This document shows positions 8,832 through 17,797 of a DNA stretch of 64,000 nt, one piece after another. The stretch lies in NCBI RefSeq assembly GCF_029892105.1, contig NZ_JARZAJ010000032.1, positions 1-64,000 of the forward strand, given 5' to 3'. The position numbers were made by a program, and so were the translations under genes. Origin of the DNA: Kitasatospora sp. GP82 (GTDB lineage Bacteria > Actinomycetota > Actinomycetes > Streptomycetales > Streptomycetaceae). The number at the start of each line of letters is the position of its first letter. The stretch's first letter is position 1. Below the pieces are notes generated by a model, which had not been told where the DNA came from, searched no databases, and saw only the letters and a program-made list of their open reading frames with translations.

Positions 8832-11800
8832 TCAGTCCAGCGGTTCGAGGTACGGCCGCAGCCGGCCCGCGAGTGTGGCGGCGTGCTCGGGGCCCAGGGC
8901 CGACCAGTGGTCGCCGGGCACCGGCTCGACCCGTACCTCGCCCTGGTAGAGCGGGGCGAGGCGCCGGGCGAGCTCCGCGCACAGGGTCCTGTCGGCCGCC
9001 GCCTTGAACAGCACCAGGCCGCACGGGGCGGGCTGCGGACGGTGGCGCAGCATCGCGGTGAGGTTCGCGTTGTGCACCCGGACGAAGTCGGGCACCCCGG
9101 CGGCGGTGGCCCCGGCGAGGTCGCCGATCCGGTTCAGCCCGCCCTGTGCCGCGTCGCCGTCTCGGCCGGGACCTGCACCGATCAGCTTCGAACGGCCGCG
9201 CTTGACCAGCGCCTCCACCTGGAAGGACAGCGCCTGCTTCAGCCAGCGGGGCCGGGTGGCGACCGGGCGGCCCCCGGTGTCCGGCAGATAGCCGTCGATC
9301 GCCAGCAGCAGCCGAACCTGCGCTCCCTCGGCGGTGAGCTGACGGGTCATCTCATGGGCCACCATCGCCCCGAACGACCAACCGCCCAGCAGGTAGGGGC
9401 CGTTCGGTCGGGCGCGGCGCAGGACCCCCACCTGGTGGGCGGCGATCTGCTCCAGCCGGTACAGCGTGCGGCGCCGGTCGTGCATCCCCGGCGACTCGAT
9501 GCCGTAGACGGGGCGGGAGTCGTCCATGGCCGCGGCCAGGTGGCGGTAGCTCAGCGTGCTGCCGCCCGCCGGTGCGAGCAGGAACAGCGGGTTACGCGGG
9601 CCGCCGTCGCGCAGCAGGGTCAGTCCCGGGACGTCGGGCACCGCGGTACGGCCGGCCGACGACGTGCCGGTGGTGCCGGTGGCGCGGGCCGCCGTCGGGG
9701 TGCCGGCCTCCGGCGCCTTCTCCCGCACCATCGCGACGAGCTGGCGGAAGGTCAGAGAAGTCGCCACGGCTGCGGCCGGGATCTGCGCGCCGGTCTCCGT
9801 CCTGACCTGGGCGAGTAGCCCCACGATCATCAGGGACGAGCCGCCGAGCTCGTAGAAGTCGTCTCCCGGGAGGGCGGTGCCGACACCCAGCGAGGCGCGC
9901 CACAGCGCTGCCACCCGCTCCGCGAGCACGTCGAAGGAGCCGGCCCGGCCGGTCCCGGCCGGCTCGGGCTGCCCGCCCCGGGGCGCCAGGGGCTGCGCCG
10001 GCCGGTCTGCGGGCTGCACGGACCGGGTCTCGACGGCCTGCTCCGCGACGGGGCGGTCCTCGATCGGCCGCTCCCCGGCGGACTGCCCTCCGGTGAGCTG
10101 CTGTCCGGCGCTTGCGGGCTGGTCCTGGCGGGGTGCCGGGCGGCAGCGGGTGCCCGCCATCGGGTGCGGCGGGAGCGAGACCAGCCGGCTCCGGCCGTCC
10201 GGGCGCAGCTCATCCCAGGGCACCTCCACTCCGTGCTCCCAGAGGCGGCCGAGACCGCGCAGCACGGCGGCGCTCTCCTGCCCGGGGTCGCGACCGAGGA
10301 GCGGCACGGCCGCGGCCGGGACCTGAGTACCGAGTGAGCCGCCGAGGGTCTGCCGGGTCAGGCCGTCGCCCGGCCCGAGCTCGATCAGGACCTTCGCACC
10401 GCTGCCCGTCAGGGTGCGCAGCCCGTCCTCCAGGCGCACCGTGCCCAGCAGCTGCCCGGCCCAGTACTCGGGATCGCCCACAGCGGCCGGGTCGGCCCAG
10501 TCCCCGGTGAGATTCGAGGCGAACGGCACCCGGGGGGCCTGGTGTGCGGTCGCGGCCACCGCCCGGCGCAGCGCATAGGCCGAGGACGCCATCAGGGGCG
10601 AGTGGAAGGCGTGCTCGGTCTCCAGCAGCCTTCCCTGGACGCCAAGTTCGCGCTGTGCCCCGGCCAGCTCGGTGATCCGCGAGACGGGGCCGGAGAGGAC
10701 CACATGGTCGCCACCGGCCACCGCGAGGGACACGTCCGCATCGAGCAGGGCGGCGGCCTGGTCCGCACCGATCCGCAGGGCCAGCATGCGGCCCGGAGCG
10801 GCGTCGTGCATGGCCTGGGCACGCTGCCAGACCAGGCCGAGCGCATCCGGCAGGTTCCAGACGCCGGCCACCGCGGCGGCGGTGTACTCGCCGATGCTGT
10901 GCCCGAACAGCGCGGCCGGGTGCACCTCCCAGCTCTCCAACTGCCGGGCGAGGCCGTAGCCCAGGATGAACAGGCCGAGCTGCTGGTGCCTGGTGTCGGC
11001 GAACCACGCCGGCGGGGTAGCCGGGTCGAGCATGGCGGCGATCTCCACGCCGAACCGCCGCCGCACCTGCTCGCGGCAGTCCTCGAAGACGTCCCGGAAC
11101 ACCGGCAGGAGGGTGTGGGCACCCAGCCCGTAGCCCGCCCGCAGGGCGCCCTGGCCGGGGAAGAGGAAGGCCGTCTCGGGCTCGCGCCCGGCGAGTGTGA
11201 CCCGCTCGGCCTCGCGCAGCCGCTGGGCGGCCTCGCCGGGGGCGCCGGCCGCCACCGTGACCCGGTGGCGGAAGCGGCGCCGGGCGGCGAGGGTGCGGGC
11301 GGTGTCGGCGAGGGCCGGGGCATTCGGTGCGCCGAGCCGGTCGGCGAGCTGCTCGCGCAGGGTGTGCAGCGTCTCGGGGGAGGACGCCGACAGACACAGA
11401 ACGGCCGGCTCCACCACCGGCTCGGCGTCCTGCCGGCCTTCGTGCTGCCCGGCTTCCTCGGGGCCGGTCGGCGGCGCCTCCCCGAGCACCACATGTGCGT
11501 TGGTCCCACCGATCCCGAACGAGCTGACCCCGGCCAGTCGTGCTCCCCCGCCCGCCCAGGGTCTCAGCTCGGTACTGATCCGGAACGGCGTGGTGTCCAG
11601 TTTGAGTTCGGGGTTGGGGCGCTTGAAGTGCGGGGTCGGCACGAACTCGCGGTGCTGGAGCATCAACGCGGTCTTGATCAGCCCGGCGACGCCGGACGCG
11701 GCCCCGGTGTGGCCGATGTTGGCCTTCGCGGCACCGAGCAGGCAGTAGCCGACGCGGTCGGTGCCCGCCCGGTACGCCGCGGTGAGCGCGGCCAGCTCGA

Positions 11801-12749
11801 CGGGGTCGCCGACCCGGGTCCCGGTGCCGTGCGCCTCCACATATCCGATCTCGTCCGCCCCGACACCGGCCTGAGCCAGCGCCAGCTCGATCACGTCGCG
11901 CTGGCCGGTCACCGAAGGAGCGGTGAACCCGATCTTCTCGCCGCCGTCGTTGTTGATCGCCGAACCGTGGATCACCGCGATGACACGGTCCCCGTGCTCC
12001 AACGCGTCGTCCAGCCGTTTGAGCACCACCACACCGACCCCGCTGCTGCTCACCGTTCCGCTGGCGGCGGCGTCGAAGGCACGGCAACGGCCGTCCTTGG
12101 AAAGGATGTTGCCGTCCTGGTAGAGGTAGCCCCCCGCCTCCGGCAGCCGGACTGTCACGCCGCCCGCCAACGCGGTGTCGCACTCGTAGCCGAGCAGCGC
12201 GCGGCAGGCCTGGTGCACCGCGACCAGGGAGGTCGAGCAGGCGGTCTGGACGGTGACCGCAGGGCCGCGCAGGCCCAGCTTGTAGGCGACGCGGGTGGCC
12301 AGGAAGTCCTTCTCGTACCCGATGATCCGCATGGTGGCCCGAGCCGGGTCGGCGCCGGAGGCGAGGGGCGCCGCGGCGGTGTCGCAACCCGCGTAGACGC
12401 CGATCCAGCCGTCGGTACGGGCCGGGTCGGTACCCGCGTCGTCCAGGGCCTGGGCCGCGCACTCCAGGAACACCCGCTGCTGGGGGTCGATCCCCTCGGC
12501 CTCGGCCGCGCTGTAGCCGAAGTGCTCCCAGTCGAACCGGTCACCGCCGGCGATCACGCCACGGGCCGGCACATAGTCCGGATGTCCGGCCAGCGCCGGA
12601 TCCACACCCGCGGCCAGCAGCTCGTCCTGACTGAAACGGCTGATGCCGTCCGCGCCTGCCCGCAGATTGCGCCAGAACTCCTCGACGTCCCGGGCTCCGG
12701 GTAGGCGGCAGGACATCCCAATGATCGCGATCGCGTTTTCATGGCTCAT
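8832..12749 (-). CDS. Type I polyketide synthase module KS-AT-ACP-TE
   Basis: The protein is about 1305 aa. The ketosynthase has the active cysteine in TACSTS (near residue 170), EAHGTGT and KANIGHT. The acyltransferase carries GHSIGEY and HAFHS, which predict malonyl-CoA. The carrier protein carries GGSSLM. The C-terminal thioesterase has the serine motif GGWSFGA and its histidine in GDHWS. There is no reductive domain, so one malonyl extension leaves a beta-keto (or later modified) unit before release by hydrolysis or cyclisation. It is the first gene of the six-gene minus-strand operon, although by chemistry it is the terminal module. ATG 12749 is chosen because AAGGG lies 8 nt upstream and the KS begins immediately after it. 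Confidence 0.94.
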   Translation of the reverse strand: MSHENAIAIIGMSCRLPGARDVEEFWRNLRAGADGISRFSQDELLAAGVDPALAGHPDYVPARGVIAGGDRFDWEHFGYSAAEAEGIDPQQRVFLECAAQALDDAGTDPARTDGWIGVYAGCDTAAAPLASGADPARATMRIIGYEKDFLATRVAYKLGLRGPAVTVQTACSTSLVAVHQACRALLGYECDTALAGGVTVRLPEAGGYLYQDGNILSKDGRCRAFDAAASGTVSSSGVGVVVLKRLDDALEHGDRVIAVIHGSAINNDGGEKIGFTAPSVTGQRDVIELALAQAGVGADEIGYVEAHGTGTRVGDPVELAALTAAYRAGTDRVGYCLLGAAKANIGHTGAASGVAGLIKTALMLQHREFVPTPHFKRPNPELKLDTTPFRISTELRPWAGGGARLAGVSSFGIGGTNAHVVLGEAPPTGPEEAGQHEGRQDAEPVVEPAVLCLSASSPETLHTLREQLADRLGAPNAPALADTARTLAARRRFRHRVTVAAGAPGEAAQRLREAERVTLAGREPETAFLFPGQGALRAGYGLGAHTLLPVFRDVFEDCREQVRRRFGVEIAAMLDPATPPAWFADTRHQQLGLFILGYGLARQLESWEVHPAALFGHSIGEYTAAAVAGVWNLPDALGLVWQRAQAMHDAAPGRMLALRIGADQAAALLDADVSLAVAGGDHVVLSGPVSRITELAGAQRELGVQGRLLETEHAFHSPLMASSAYALRRAVAATAHQAPRVPFASNLTGDWADPAAVGDPEYWAGQLLGTVRLEDGLRTLTGSGAKVLIELGPGDGLTRQTLGGSLGTQVPAAAVPLLGRDPGQESAAVLRGLGRLWEHGVEVPWDELRPDGRSRLVSLPPHPMAGTRCRPAPRQDQPASAGQQLTGGQSAGERPIEDRPVAEQAVETRSVQPADRPAQPLAPRGGQPEPAGTGRAGSFDVLAERVAALWRASLGVGTALPGDDFYELGGSSLMIVGLLAQVRTETGAQIPAAAVATSLTFRQLVAMVREKAPEAGTPTAARATGTTGTSSAGRTAVPDVPGLTLLRDGGPRNPLFLLAPAGGSTLSYRHLAAAMDDSRPVYGIESPGMHDRRRTLYRLEQIAAHQVGVLRRARPNGPYLLGGWSFGAMVAHEMTRQLTAEGAQVRLLLAIDGYLPDTGGRPVATRPRWLKQALSFQVEALVKRGRSKLIGAGPGRDGDAAQGGLNRIGDLAGATAAGVPDFVRVHNANLTAMLRHRPQPAPCGLVLFKAAADRTLCAELARRLAPLYQGEVRVEPVPGDHWSALGPEHAATLAGRLRPYLEPLD

Positions 12750-12914
12750 CGGGACAACCCTTACTGGGAGCAACTGAACGGCGGGCACCCGGTCCGGCCC
12801 ACTGCGGATCGCGCGGTGAGGGCCTGAGCCGAGGAGTGGTGCGCCCCGGCCACGGAGGCGGGCCGAAGCGTCACCGTTTCCGTCGCGGGCGCTGCTCGCC
12901 TCCTGACATCCCGA

Positions 12915-12969
12915 AAGCTAGCCGCAGTTGATCAATGGTTGATCTACGAAAGATCAACTGGCCGTTGAT
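12915..12969 (-). promoter_or_regulatory. SARP-like direct repeats and overlapping inverted repeat upstream of the NRPS/PKS operon
   Basis: Reading toward the PKS, the heptamer GATCAAC occurs twice with a 4-bp spacer (11-bp pitch; plus-strand 12938-12944 and 12927-12933). A TAGCTT sequence (12915-12920), which fits the TAnnnT minus-10 pattern, follows 6 bp later. This is close to the arrangement described for Streptomyces antibiotic regulatory proteins. The plus-strand arms GTTGATCT (12938-12945) and AGATCAAC (12951-12958) also form an 8-bp inverted repeat, and another GTTGAT lies at 12964-12969, so a dimeric repressor site is an alternative. No regulator of either class is encoded nearby on this side. 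Confidence 0.5.
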
Positions 12970-13657
12970 GGACGTCGACCGGCTTCGACGACCGCCGGGG
13001 TGCACGTACCCGTCTGCCGGGAACAGTCCCGGTCGACGGCGTCGTTGATCGCCGCCCACCGACCGTGCCGACCGGGTAGTCCCGTCCTCCCCGGTCCCGC
13101 AGAGTTCGACGGGCGAAGCCCCGCCCCTATCTCCGTGCGTCAGCCTCGAAACTCAAATCGCCATCGCGCGTGCCACGCTCAATTCAGGTTGAGACCGTGG
13201 GCGCGCTGCACAGCGGCACCGGCGCTCCGGCCGAGCGCCCCGACCTGCTCTGACGTACCGTCTGGTCGCTCGGTTCTTGCGGATGCACTTTGCTGGTGCG
13301 GGTGTCCCCGAGATGGTGACGCGCCGGACGAGCGAGTGGGTGGCGGGGCAGCGCCCGCCTGAGTATCAGCGTCAACAGCAGGGTTAGCGCGCACGAGCAC
13401 CAGTGGACGGTGCGCACCCGGCTACCGAGGCGAGTGCCCCCGAGCAGGTTCCGGAGGCCGGCACACCGACCAGCAGTCCGACCCGGACGGTGCCGACGGT
13501 CCGCCCGGGATGCTGGCAGATGCAAGCAGGCGGTGTCTTTCGTCGCTGGTTGATCCTCCAGTCCGCAGGTGAATCACTGGTGTGCGGCACCACTCGTTCC
13601 GGCCGTCCTGCGTTGCTTCAATCGCCGTAGTCGAGTTGTCGAGGACGGTGGAGCGAC
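12970..13657. other. Long intergenic region between divergent operons
   Basis: Apart from the repeats at its left end, I find no gene here. Open frames in it have poor codon bias and no recognisable motifs. A lower-GC patch near 13150-13195 contains a weak CTCAA/TTGAG inverted repeat. The right end must hold the promoter of the molybdenum hydroxylase pair. Confidence 0.5.
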
Positions 13658-14482
13658 GTGGATCTGAACACGGTGGCGGAGATGCGCGACGCCCGCCGTC
13701 GCGATACCTGGCGGCCGGGGGATGCCTGGTTGGGCGGCGGCACGTACCTGTTCTCCGAGCCACAGCCCCATATCCGCCGGCTGATCGACCTGAGCCGGAT
13801 GGGCTGGGAGCCGCTGACGGTGACCGCCGAGGGAGGCCTGGAGATCGCCGCGACCTGCACGATCGCCGAGCTCTCCCGCTTCCCGAAGCCGGCGCGGTGG
13901 ACCGCCGGGCCGCTGTTCGAGCAGTGCTGCCGGGCGTTCCTCGCGTCGTGGAAGATCTGGAGCATGGCCACCGTCGGCGGCAACCTGTGCAACGGGCTGC
14001 CCGCCGGACCGATGATCTCGCTGACCGCAGCGCTCGACGGCGTCTGCCTCCTGCAGTCCCAGACGGGCGCTCTGCGCCAGCTCCCGGTCGCGGACTTCGT
14101 CATCGGCGCCGGTGTCAAGGCGCTCGAACCCGGCGAGCTGCTCCGTTCGATCACCCTGCCGGCCCGTGCACTGGGCAGTCGCACGGCGTTCCGGCAGGCC
14201 TCGCTCTACGGGTTGGGCCGATCCGGTGCGCTGGTGATCGGCGCACTCGACCCGGTCGACGCGATGCTCACCATCACCGTCACGGCCTCGACTGTGCGGC
14301 CGATCCGCATGCGGTTCGCGCTGCCGCCGAACGCCGAGGCCCTGCGCGAGGCGCTCGAGTACGCGATCGAGCCGAACGAGTACTTCGACGACATCCACGG
14401 ACTTCCGGCCTGGCGACGGCACATGACCTTCCGCTTCGCCGAGGAGATCCGCCGCGAACTGACCGAGGAGGGCGGACGATGA
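13658..14482 (+). CDS. FAD-binding subunit of a molybdenum hydroxylase (xanthine dehydrogenase family)
   Basis: This 274-residue protein matches the CO/xanthine dehydrogenase FAD-binding subunit. It has the N-terminal FAD loop AWLGGGTYLFSEPQ, the second FAD motif IWSMATVGGNLCNGLPAGPMI, and a C-terminal CO-dehydrogenase flavoprotein-like domain. It would carry electrons from the FeS clusters of the partner subunit to NAD or another acceptor. The GTG start has GGAG 5 nt upstream. Its stop overlaps the start of the next gene (ATGA), so the two subunits are translationally coupled. The substrate cannot be read from the sequence. Confidence 0.9.
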   Translation: MDLNTVAEMRDARRRDTWRPGDAWLGGGTYLFSEPQPHIRRLIDLSRMGWEPLTVTAEGGLEIAATCTIAELSRFPKPARWTAGPLFEQCCRAFLASWKIWSMATVGGNLCNGLPAGPMISLTAALDGVCLLQSQTGALRQLPVADFVIGAGVKALEPGELLRSITLPARALGSRTAFRQASLYGLGRSGALVIGALDPVDAMLTITVTASTVRPIRMRFALPPNAEALREALEYAIEPNEYFDDIHGLPAWRRHMTFRFAEEIRRELTEEGGR

Positions 14483-17235
14483 GCTTCGCGATCCGCGTCA
14501 ACAACCAGGACTTCGACGCCGAGCCCCGCCCGGGCCAGTGTCTGCGCACCTACCTGCGCGACCGTGGCTGGTTCGGGGTGAAGAAGGGCTGCGACGCGGG
14601 CGACTGCGGTGCCTGCACCGTGCAGGTCGACGGCAAGCCCGTGCACAGCTGCATCTACCCCGCCCGGCGCGCCGAGGGCCGCTCGGTGACCACGGTCGAA
14701 GGGCTGGCCAAGGACGGTGAACTGCACCCGATGCAGCAGAAGTTCCTGGATGCCCAGGGCTTCCAGTGCGGGTTCTGCACCGCCGGGTTCCTGATGACCA
14801 CCGCGGCCCTCGATGAGGAGCAACTCACCGACCTGCCCCGGTCGTTGAAGGGAAACCTGTGCCGCTGCACCGGCTACCGCGCGATCGAGGACGCCATCCG
14901 CGGGGTCAAGCACACCGAACAGCCGTGCGCCGGGCAGGCCGTCGGCCGCAGCCTCGGCGCGCCCGCCGGACCGCAGGTGGTCACCGGCACCGCCCGCTAC
15001 ACCTTCGACGTCGAGGTGGAGGGGCTGCTGCACATGAAGCTGCTGCGCTCCCCGCACCCCCACGCCCGGATCGTCTCCATCGACACCTCAGCCGCGCTGC
15101 GGGTGCCCGGCGTGCACCTCGTGCTGACTCACCACGATGCGCCGGACAAGCTGTACTCCTCCGCCCGGCACGAGCACCCCACCGAGGACCCGGACGACAC
15201 CCGGGTGCTGGACGACGTGGTCCGCTTCGTCGGGCAGCGCGTGGCGGCAGTGGTGGCCGACAGCGAGGGGGCCGCCGAGGAGGGCTGCCGCCGGATCGTC
15301 GTCGAGTACGAGGAACTCCCGTACGTTGTCGACCCGGAGCTGGCGATGCTGCCTGGCGCACCGGTGATCCACCCGAAGGGACCGGAGTCGCGCATCCTCC
15401 GTGCGGCGGACAACGTCTGTGGCGAGGTGCACGGCGAGATGGGCAGCGTCGAACAGGGTTTCGCCGAGGCGGATGTCGTCTACGAGGAGATCTTCCAGAC
15501 CCAGCGGGTGCAGCATGCTAGCCTGGAGACGCACGGCTGTGTCGCCTGGTTCGAGGAGCACGAGGAGACCGGCGAGGAGCGGATCGCGGTCCGCTCGTCC
15601 ACCCAGGTGCCGTTCCTGACCCGGCGTGCGCTGTGCGCGCTGTACGACCTCCCGGAGGACAAGGTCCGGGTGGTCGCGGGCCGGGTCGGCGGCGGGTTCG
15701 GCGGCAAGCAGGAGATGCTGACCGAGGACATCGTCGTGCTGGCTGCGCTGAAGCTGCACCGTCCGGTGAAGCTGGAGTTCACCCGCCCCGAGCAGTTCTA
15801 CGGCGCGACCACCCGCCACCCGTTCAAGATCACCGTGAAGGTCGGCGCCCGGAAGGACGGCACCCTGACGGCTCTGCAATTCCGGGTGGTCGCCAACACC
15901 GGCGCGTACGGCAACCACGGCCCGGCGGTGATGTTCCACAGCGTGGGCGAGTCGATGGGCGTGTACCGGGCGCCGAACAAGAAGGTGAACGCGTACTCCG
16001 TGTACACCAACTGCGTGCCCGCCGGGGCTTTCCGCGGCTACGGACTCGGCCAGGTCACCTTCGCCCTGGAATCGGCGATGGACGAACTGGCCCGTCGGCT
16101 GGGCGTCGATCCGCTGCTCCTGCGCGAGAAGAACGTCATCGGCCCCGGCGACCATATGGAGGGCCCCTGCGGCGAGGAGGAGGATCTGCACATCGCCAGC
16201 TACGGCCTTGACCAGTGCCTCCAGGTGGTGCGCAACGCCCTCGCCGACGACCGCAGCGCCGAACTGGCCCCCGAGGGCTGGCTGGTCGGTCAGGGCTTCG
16301 CGATGGCCGCCATCGCCACCGGCCCGCCCGGGGGCCACTTCGCCGACGCCACGGTGAAGCTGCTGGAGGACGGCACGTACGACATCGCCGTCGGTACGGC
16401 GGAGTTCGGCAACGGCACCACCACCGTGCACAAGCAGATCACCGCCGGGGCGCTCGGCACCACGGTGGACCGCATCGCCATCCGGCAGTCCGACACCGAC
16501 GTCGTGCGGCACGACACCGGCGCCTTCGGCTCCGCAGGTACGGTGGTGGCGGGCAAGGCCGTGATGAAGGCCGCCAACGCGCTGGCCGAGCAGATCCTCT
16601 CCTTCACCGCCGAGTACGCCCGCACCTCCCGCAGCCTGCTGCGGCTGACCGCCGACGCGGTCGAGTGCGACGGGCGACTGGTCTCGCTCAAGGAGATCTT
16701 CGAGGCCGCGAGCGGCAAGGGAGCCGACCTCGCAGCCGACGGGCACTGGGGCGGCTCACCCCGCTCGGTCGCCTTCAACTCGCAGTGGTTCCGGATCGCC
16801 GTCGACCCCGGCACCGGCGAGATCAAGATCCTGCGCAGCGTCCACGGGGCCGACGCCGGCAAGGTCATGAACCCCCTGCAGTGCCGCGGCCAGGTCGAGG
16901 GCGGCGTCGCCCAGGCCCTCGGCGCCACCCTCTTCGAACAGGTCCTCGTAGACGACCGCGGCGAGGTCACCACCGCCGCCTTCCGCCGCTACCGCCTACC
17001 CGCCTACGCCGACGTGCCGCGCACCGAGGTCCACTTCACCGAGACCTTTGACGCCATCGGGCCGCTCGGCGCCAAGTCGATGAGCGAGAGCCCCTTCAAC
17101 CCCGTCCCGCCCGCCTTCGCCAACGCCCTGCGCGACGCCACCGGCATCCGCTTCACCGAGGCCCCCTTCCTCCGCGACAAGGTCTGGCAGGCCATCACCG
17201 AGCACCGCGCGAGGACGCGTGCGCAAGGTGGGTGA
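14479..17235 (+). CDS. Fused [2Fe-2S]/molybdopterin subunit of a xanthine dehydrogenase-family enzyme
   Basis: This 918-residue protein joins two subunits that are separate in many bacteria. Residues 1-165 form the iron-sulfur part: plant-type [2Fe-2S] cysteines at 38, 43, 46 and 58, then the second cluster with CGFC and CRC. The rest is the molybdenum domain, with RVGGGFGGKQEM, GAFRGYGLGQ and a C-terminal AKSMSESP, in the position of the catalytic-glutamate loop of xanthine dehydrogenase. It probably oxidises a purine or other N-heterocycle or aldehyde. No XdhC-type maturation gene is seen in the window. The start overlaps the FAD subunit stop. No clear terminator follows. Confidence 0.9.
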   Translation: MSFAIRVNNQDFDAEPRPGQCLRTYLRDRGWFGVKKGCDAGDCGACTVQVDGKPVHSCIYPARRAEGRSVTTVEGLAKDGELHPMQQKFLDAQGFQCGFCTAGFLMTTAALDEEQLTDLPRSLKGNLCRCTGYRAIEDAIRGVKHTEQPCAGQAVGRSLGAPAGPQVVTGTARYTFDVEVEGLLHMKLLRSPHPHARIVSIDTSAALRVPGVHLVLTHHDAPDKLYSSARHEHPTEDPDDTRVLDDVVRFVGQRVAAVVADSEGAAEEGCRRIVVEYEELPYVVDPELAMLPGAPVIHPKGPESRILRAADNVCGEVHGEMGSVEQGFAEADVVYEEIFQTQRVQHASLETHGCVAWFEEHEETGEERIAVRSSTQVPFLTRRALCALYDLPEDKVRVVAGRVGGGFGGKQEMLTEDIVVLAALKLHRPVKLEFTRPEQFYGATTRHPFKITVKVGARKDGTLTALQFRVVANTGAYGNHGPAVMFHSVGESMGVYRAPNKKVNAYSVYTNCVPAGAFRGYGLGQVTFALESAMDELARRLGVDPLLLREKNVIGPGDHMEGPCGEEEDLHIASYGLDQCLQVVRNALADDRSAELAPEGWLVGQGFAMAAIATGPPGGHFADATVKLLEDGTYDIAVGTAEFGNGTTTVHKQITAGALGTTVDRIAIRQSDTDVVRHDTGAFGSAGTVVAGKAVMKAANALAEQILSFTAEYARTSRSLLRLTADAVECDGRLVSLKEIFEAASGKGADLAADGHWGGSPRSVAFNSQWFRIAVDPGTGEIKILRSVHGADAGKVMNPLQCRGQVEGGVAQALGATLFEQVLVDDRGEVTTAAFRRYRLPAYADVPRTEVHFTETFDAIGPLGAKSMSESPFNPVPPAFANALRDATGIRFTEAPFLRDKVWQAITEHRARTRAQGG

Positions 17236-17455
17236 GAGGTCCTCTCCGGTCTGAACCGCCGTCTCCGCGAGCCACCGGCACCCGTATCGGCTCGGCCGGA
17301 TCCGTCACCTCCTGCCGGATCACGGTGCCTTCGGTGCGCAGTCCGAACTGCCGCAAGCGCGACAGCAGGCGGCGCTCCCGGACCGCGGCCCACAGGCACG
17401 CCGCTCCGGCGGCGGTGCAGAACGCGACGCCCACGGCCATTGCCGTTCCTGGCAT
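17195..17455 (-). CDS. Small membrane protein, DUF3592-like N-terminus
   Basis: This 86-residue product starts MPGTAMAVGVAF. It has one N-terminal membrane segment (about residues 4-24) followed by RERRLLSRLRQFGLRTEGTVIRQE, which resembles the opening of DUF3592 membrane proteins. The second half of that family is missing, so it may be truncated. AGGGG lies 6-10 nt before the ATG. The 3' end overlaps the convergent hydroxylase gene by 41 bp. Function unknown. Confidence 0.45.
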   Translation of the reverse strand: MPGTAMAVGVAFCTAAGAACLWAAVRERRLLSRLRQFGLRTEGTVIRQEVTDPAEPIRVPVARGDGGSDRRGPLTHLAHASSRGAR

Positions 17456-17505
17456 GCCTGGCCCCTGTTGATTCGAAGGATGGCGGACGAGATCGTGCAG
17501 GTGCG

Positions 17506-17739
17506 TCACACGTCGTGCCGGAACGCGTGGACCCAGATCACAAGCTGGGTTTTTCCGGCGCCGCCAGAGGCGGAGTCGTCGAGGCACTTACCGGATCCCG
17601 GGTTGTAGGGAGTTGTTCCCACAATGCGCCACACCTGGTTCCACCGGCCGTTGCACAGGTCGAGATCGACCGGGGCCCCGTCGCCGGTGTAGCCCTCTCC
17701 GATGTCCAGGCACCAATTGTTGTACGCCGCATAGTGGAT
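17506..17739 (-). pseudogene. Fragment of a ricin-type beta-trefoil lectin domain
   Basis: A minus-strand frame with no start codon encodes about 77 residues ending at TGA 17508-17506. It contains NNWCLDIGEGYTGDGAPVDL, LCNGRWNQVW and KCLDDSASGGAGK. The CLD and CNGxxNQxW motifs are the signature of ricin B-type (QxW) carbohydrate-binding repeats found at the C-terminus of many secreted Streptomyces glycosidases. Upstream of IHYAAYNN the similarity stops abruptly, so this is the 3' remnant of a longer gene, probably lost by deletion. It lies just downstream of the monooxygenase gene. Confidence 0.65.
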
Positions 17740-17797
17740 GGGCGCTCGCCGCGTCCGGCGGCCTGGCGGGCCCGCTCGGAGGGCACCGGGCAGGCGG

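Noticed and set aside
13000..13600. Several short open frames between the two divergent operons, including one ending RTSEWVAGQRPPEYQRQQQG
   Set aside because: No ribosome sites, weak codon bias and no recognisable family; not enough to call a gene or an insertion-sequence remnant.
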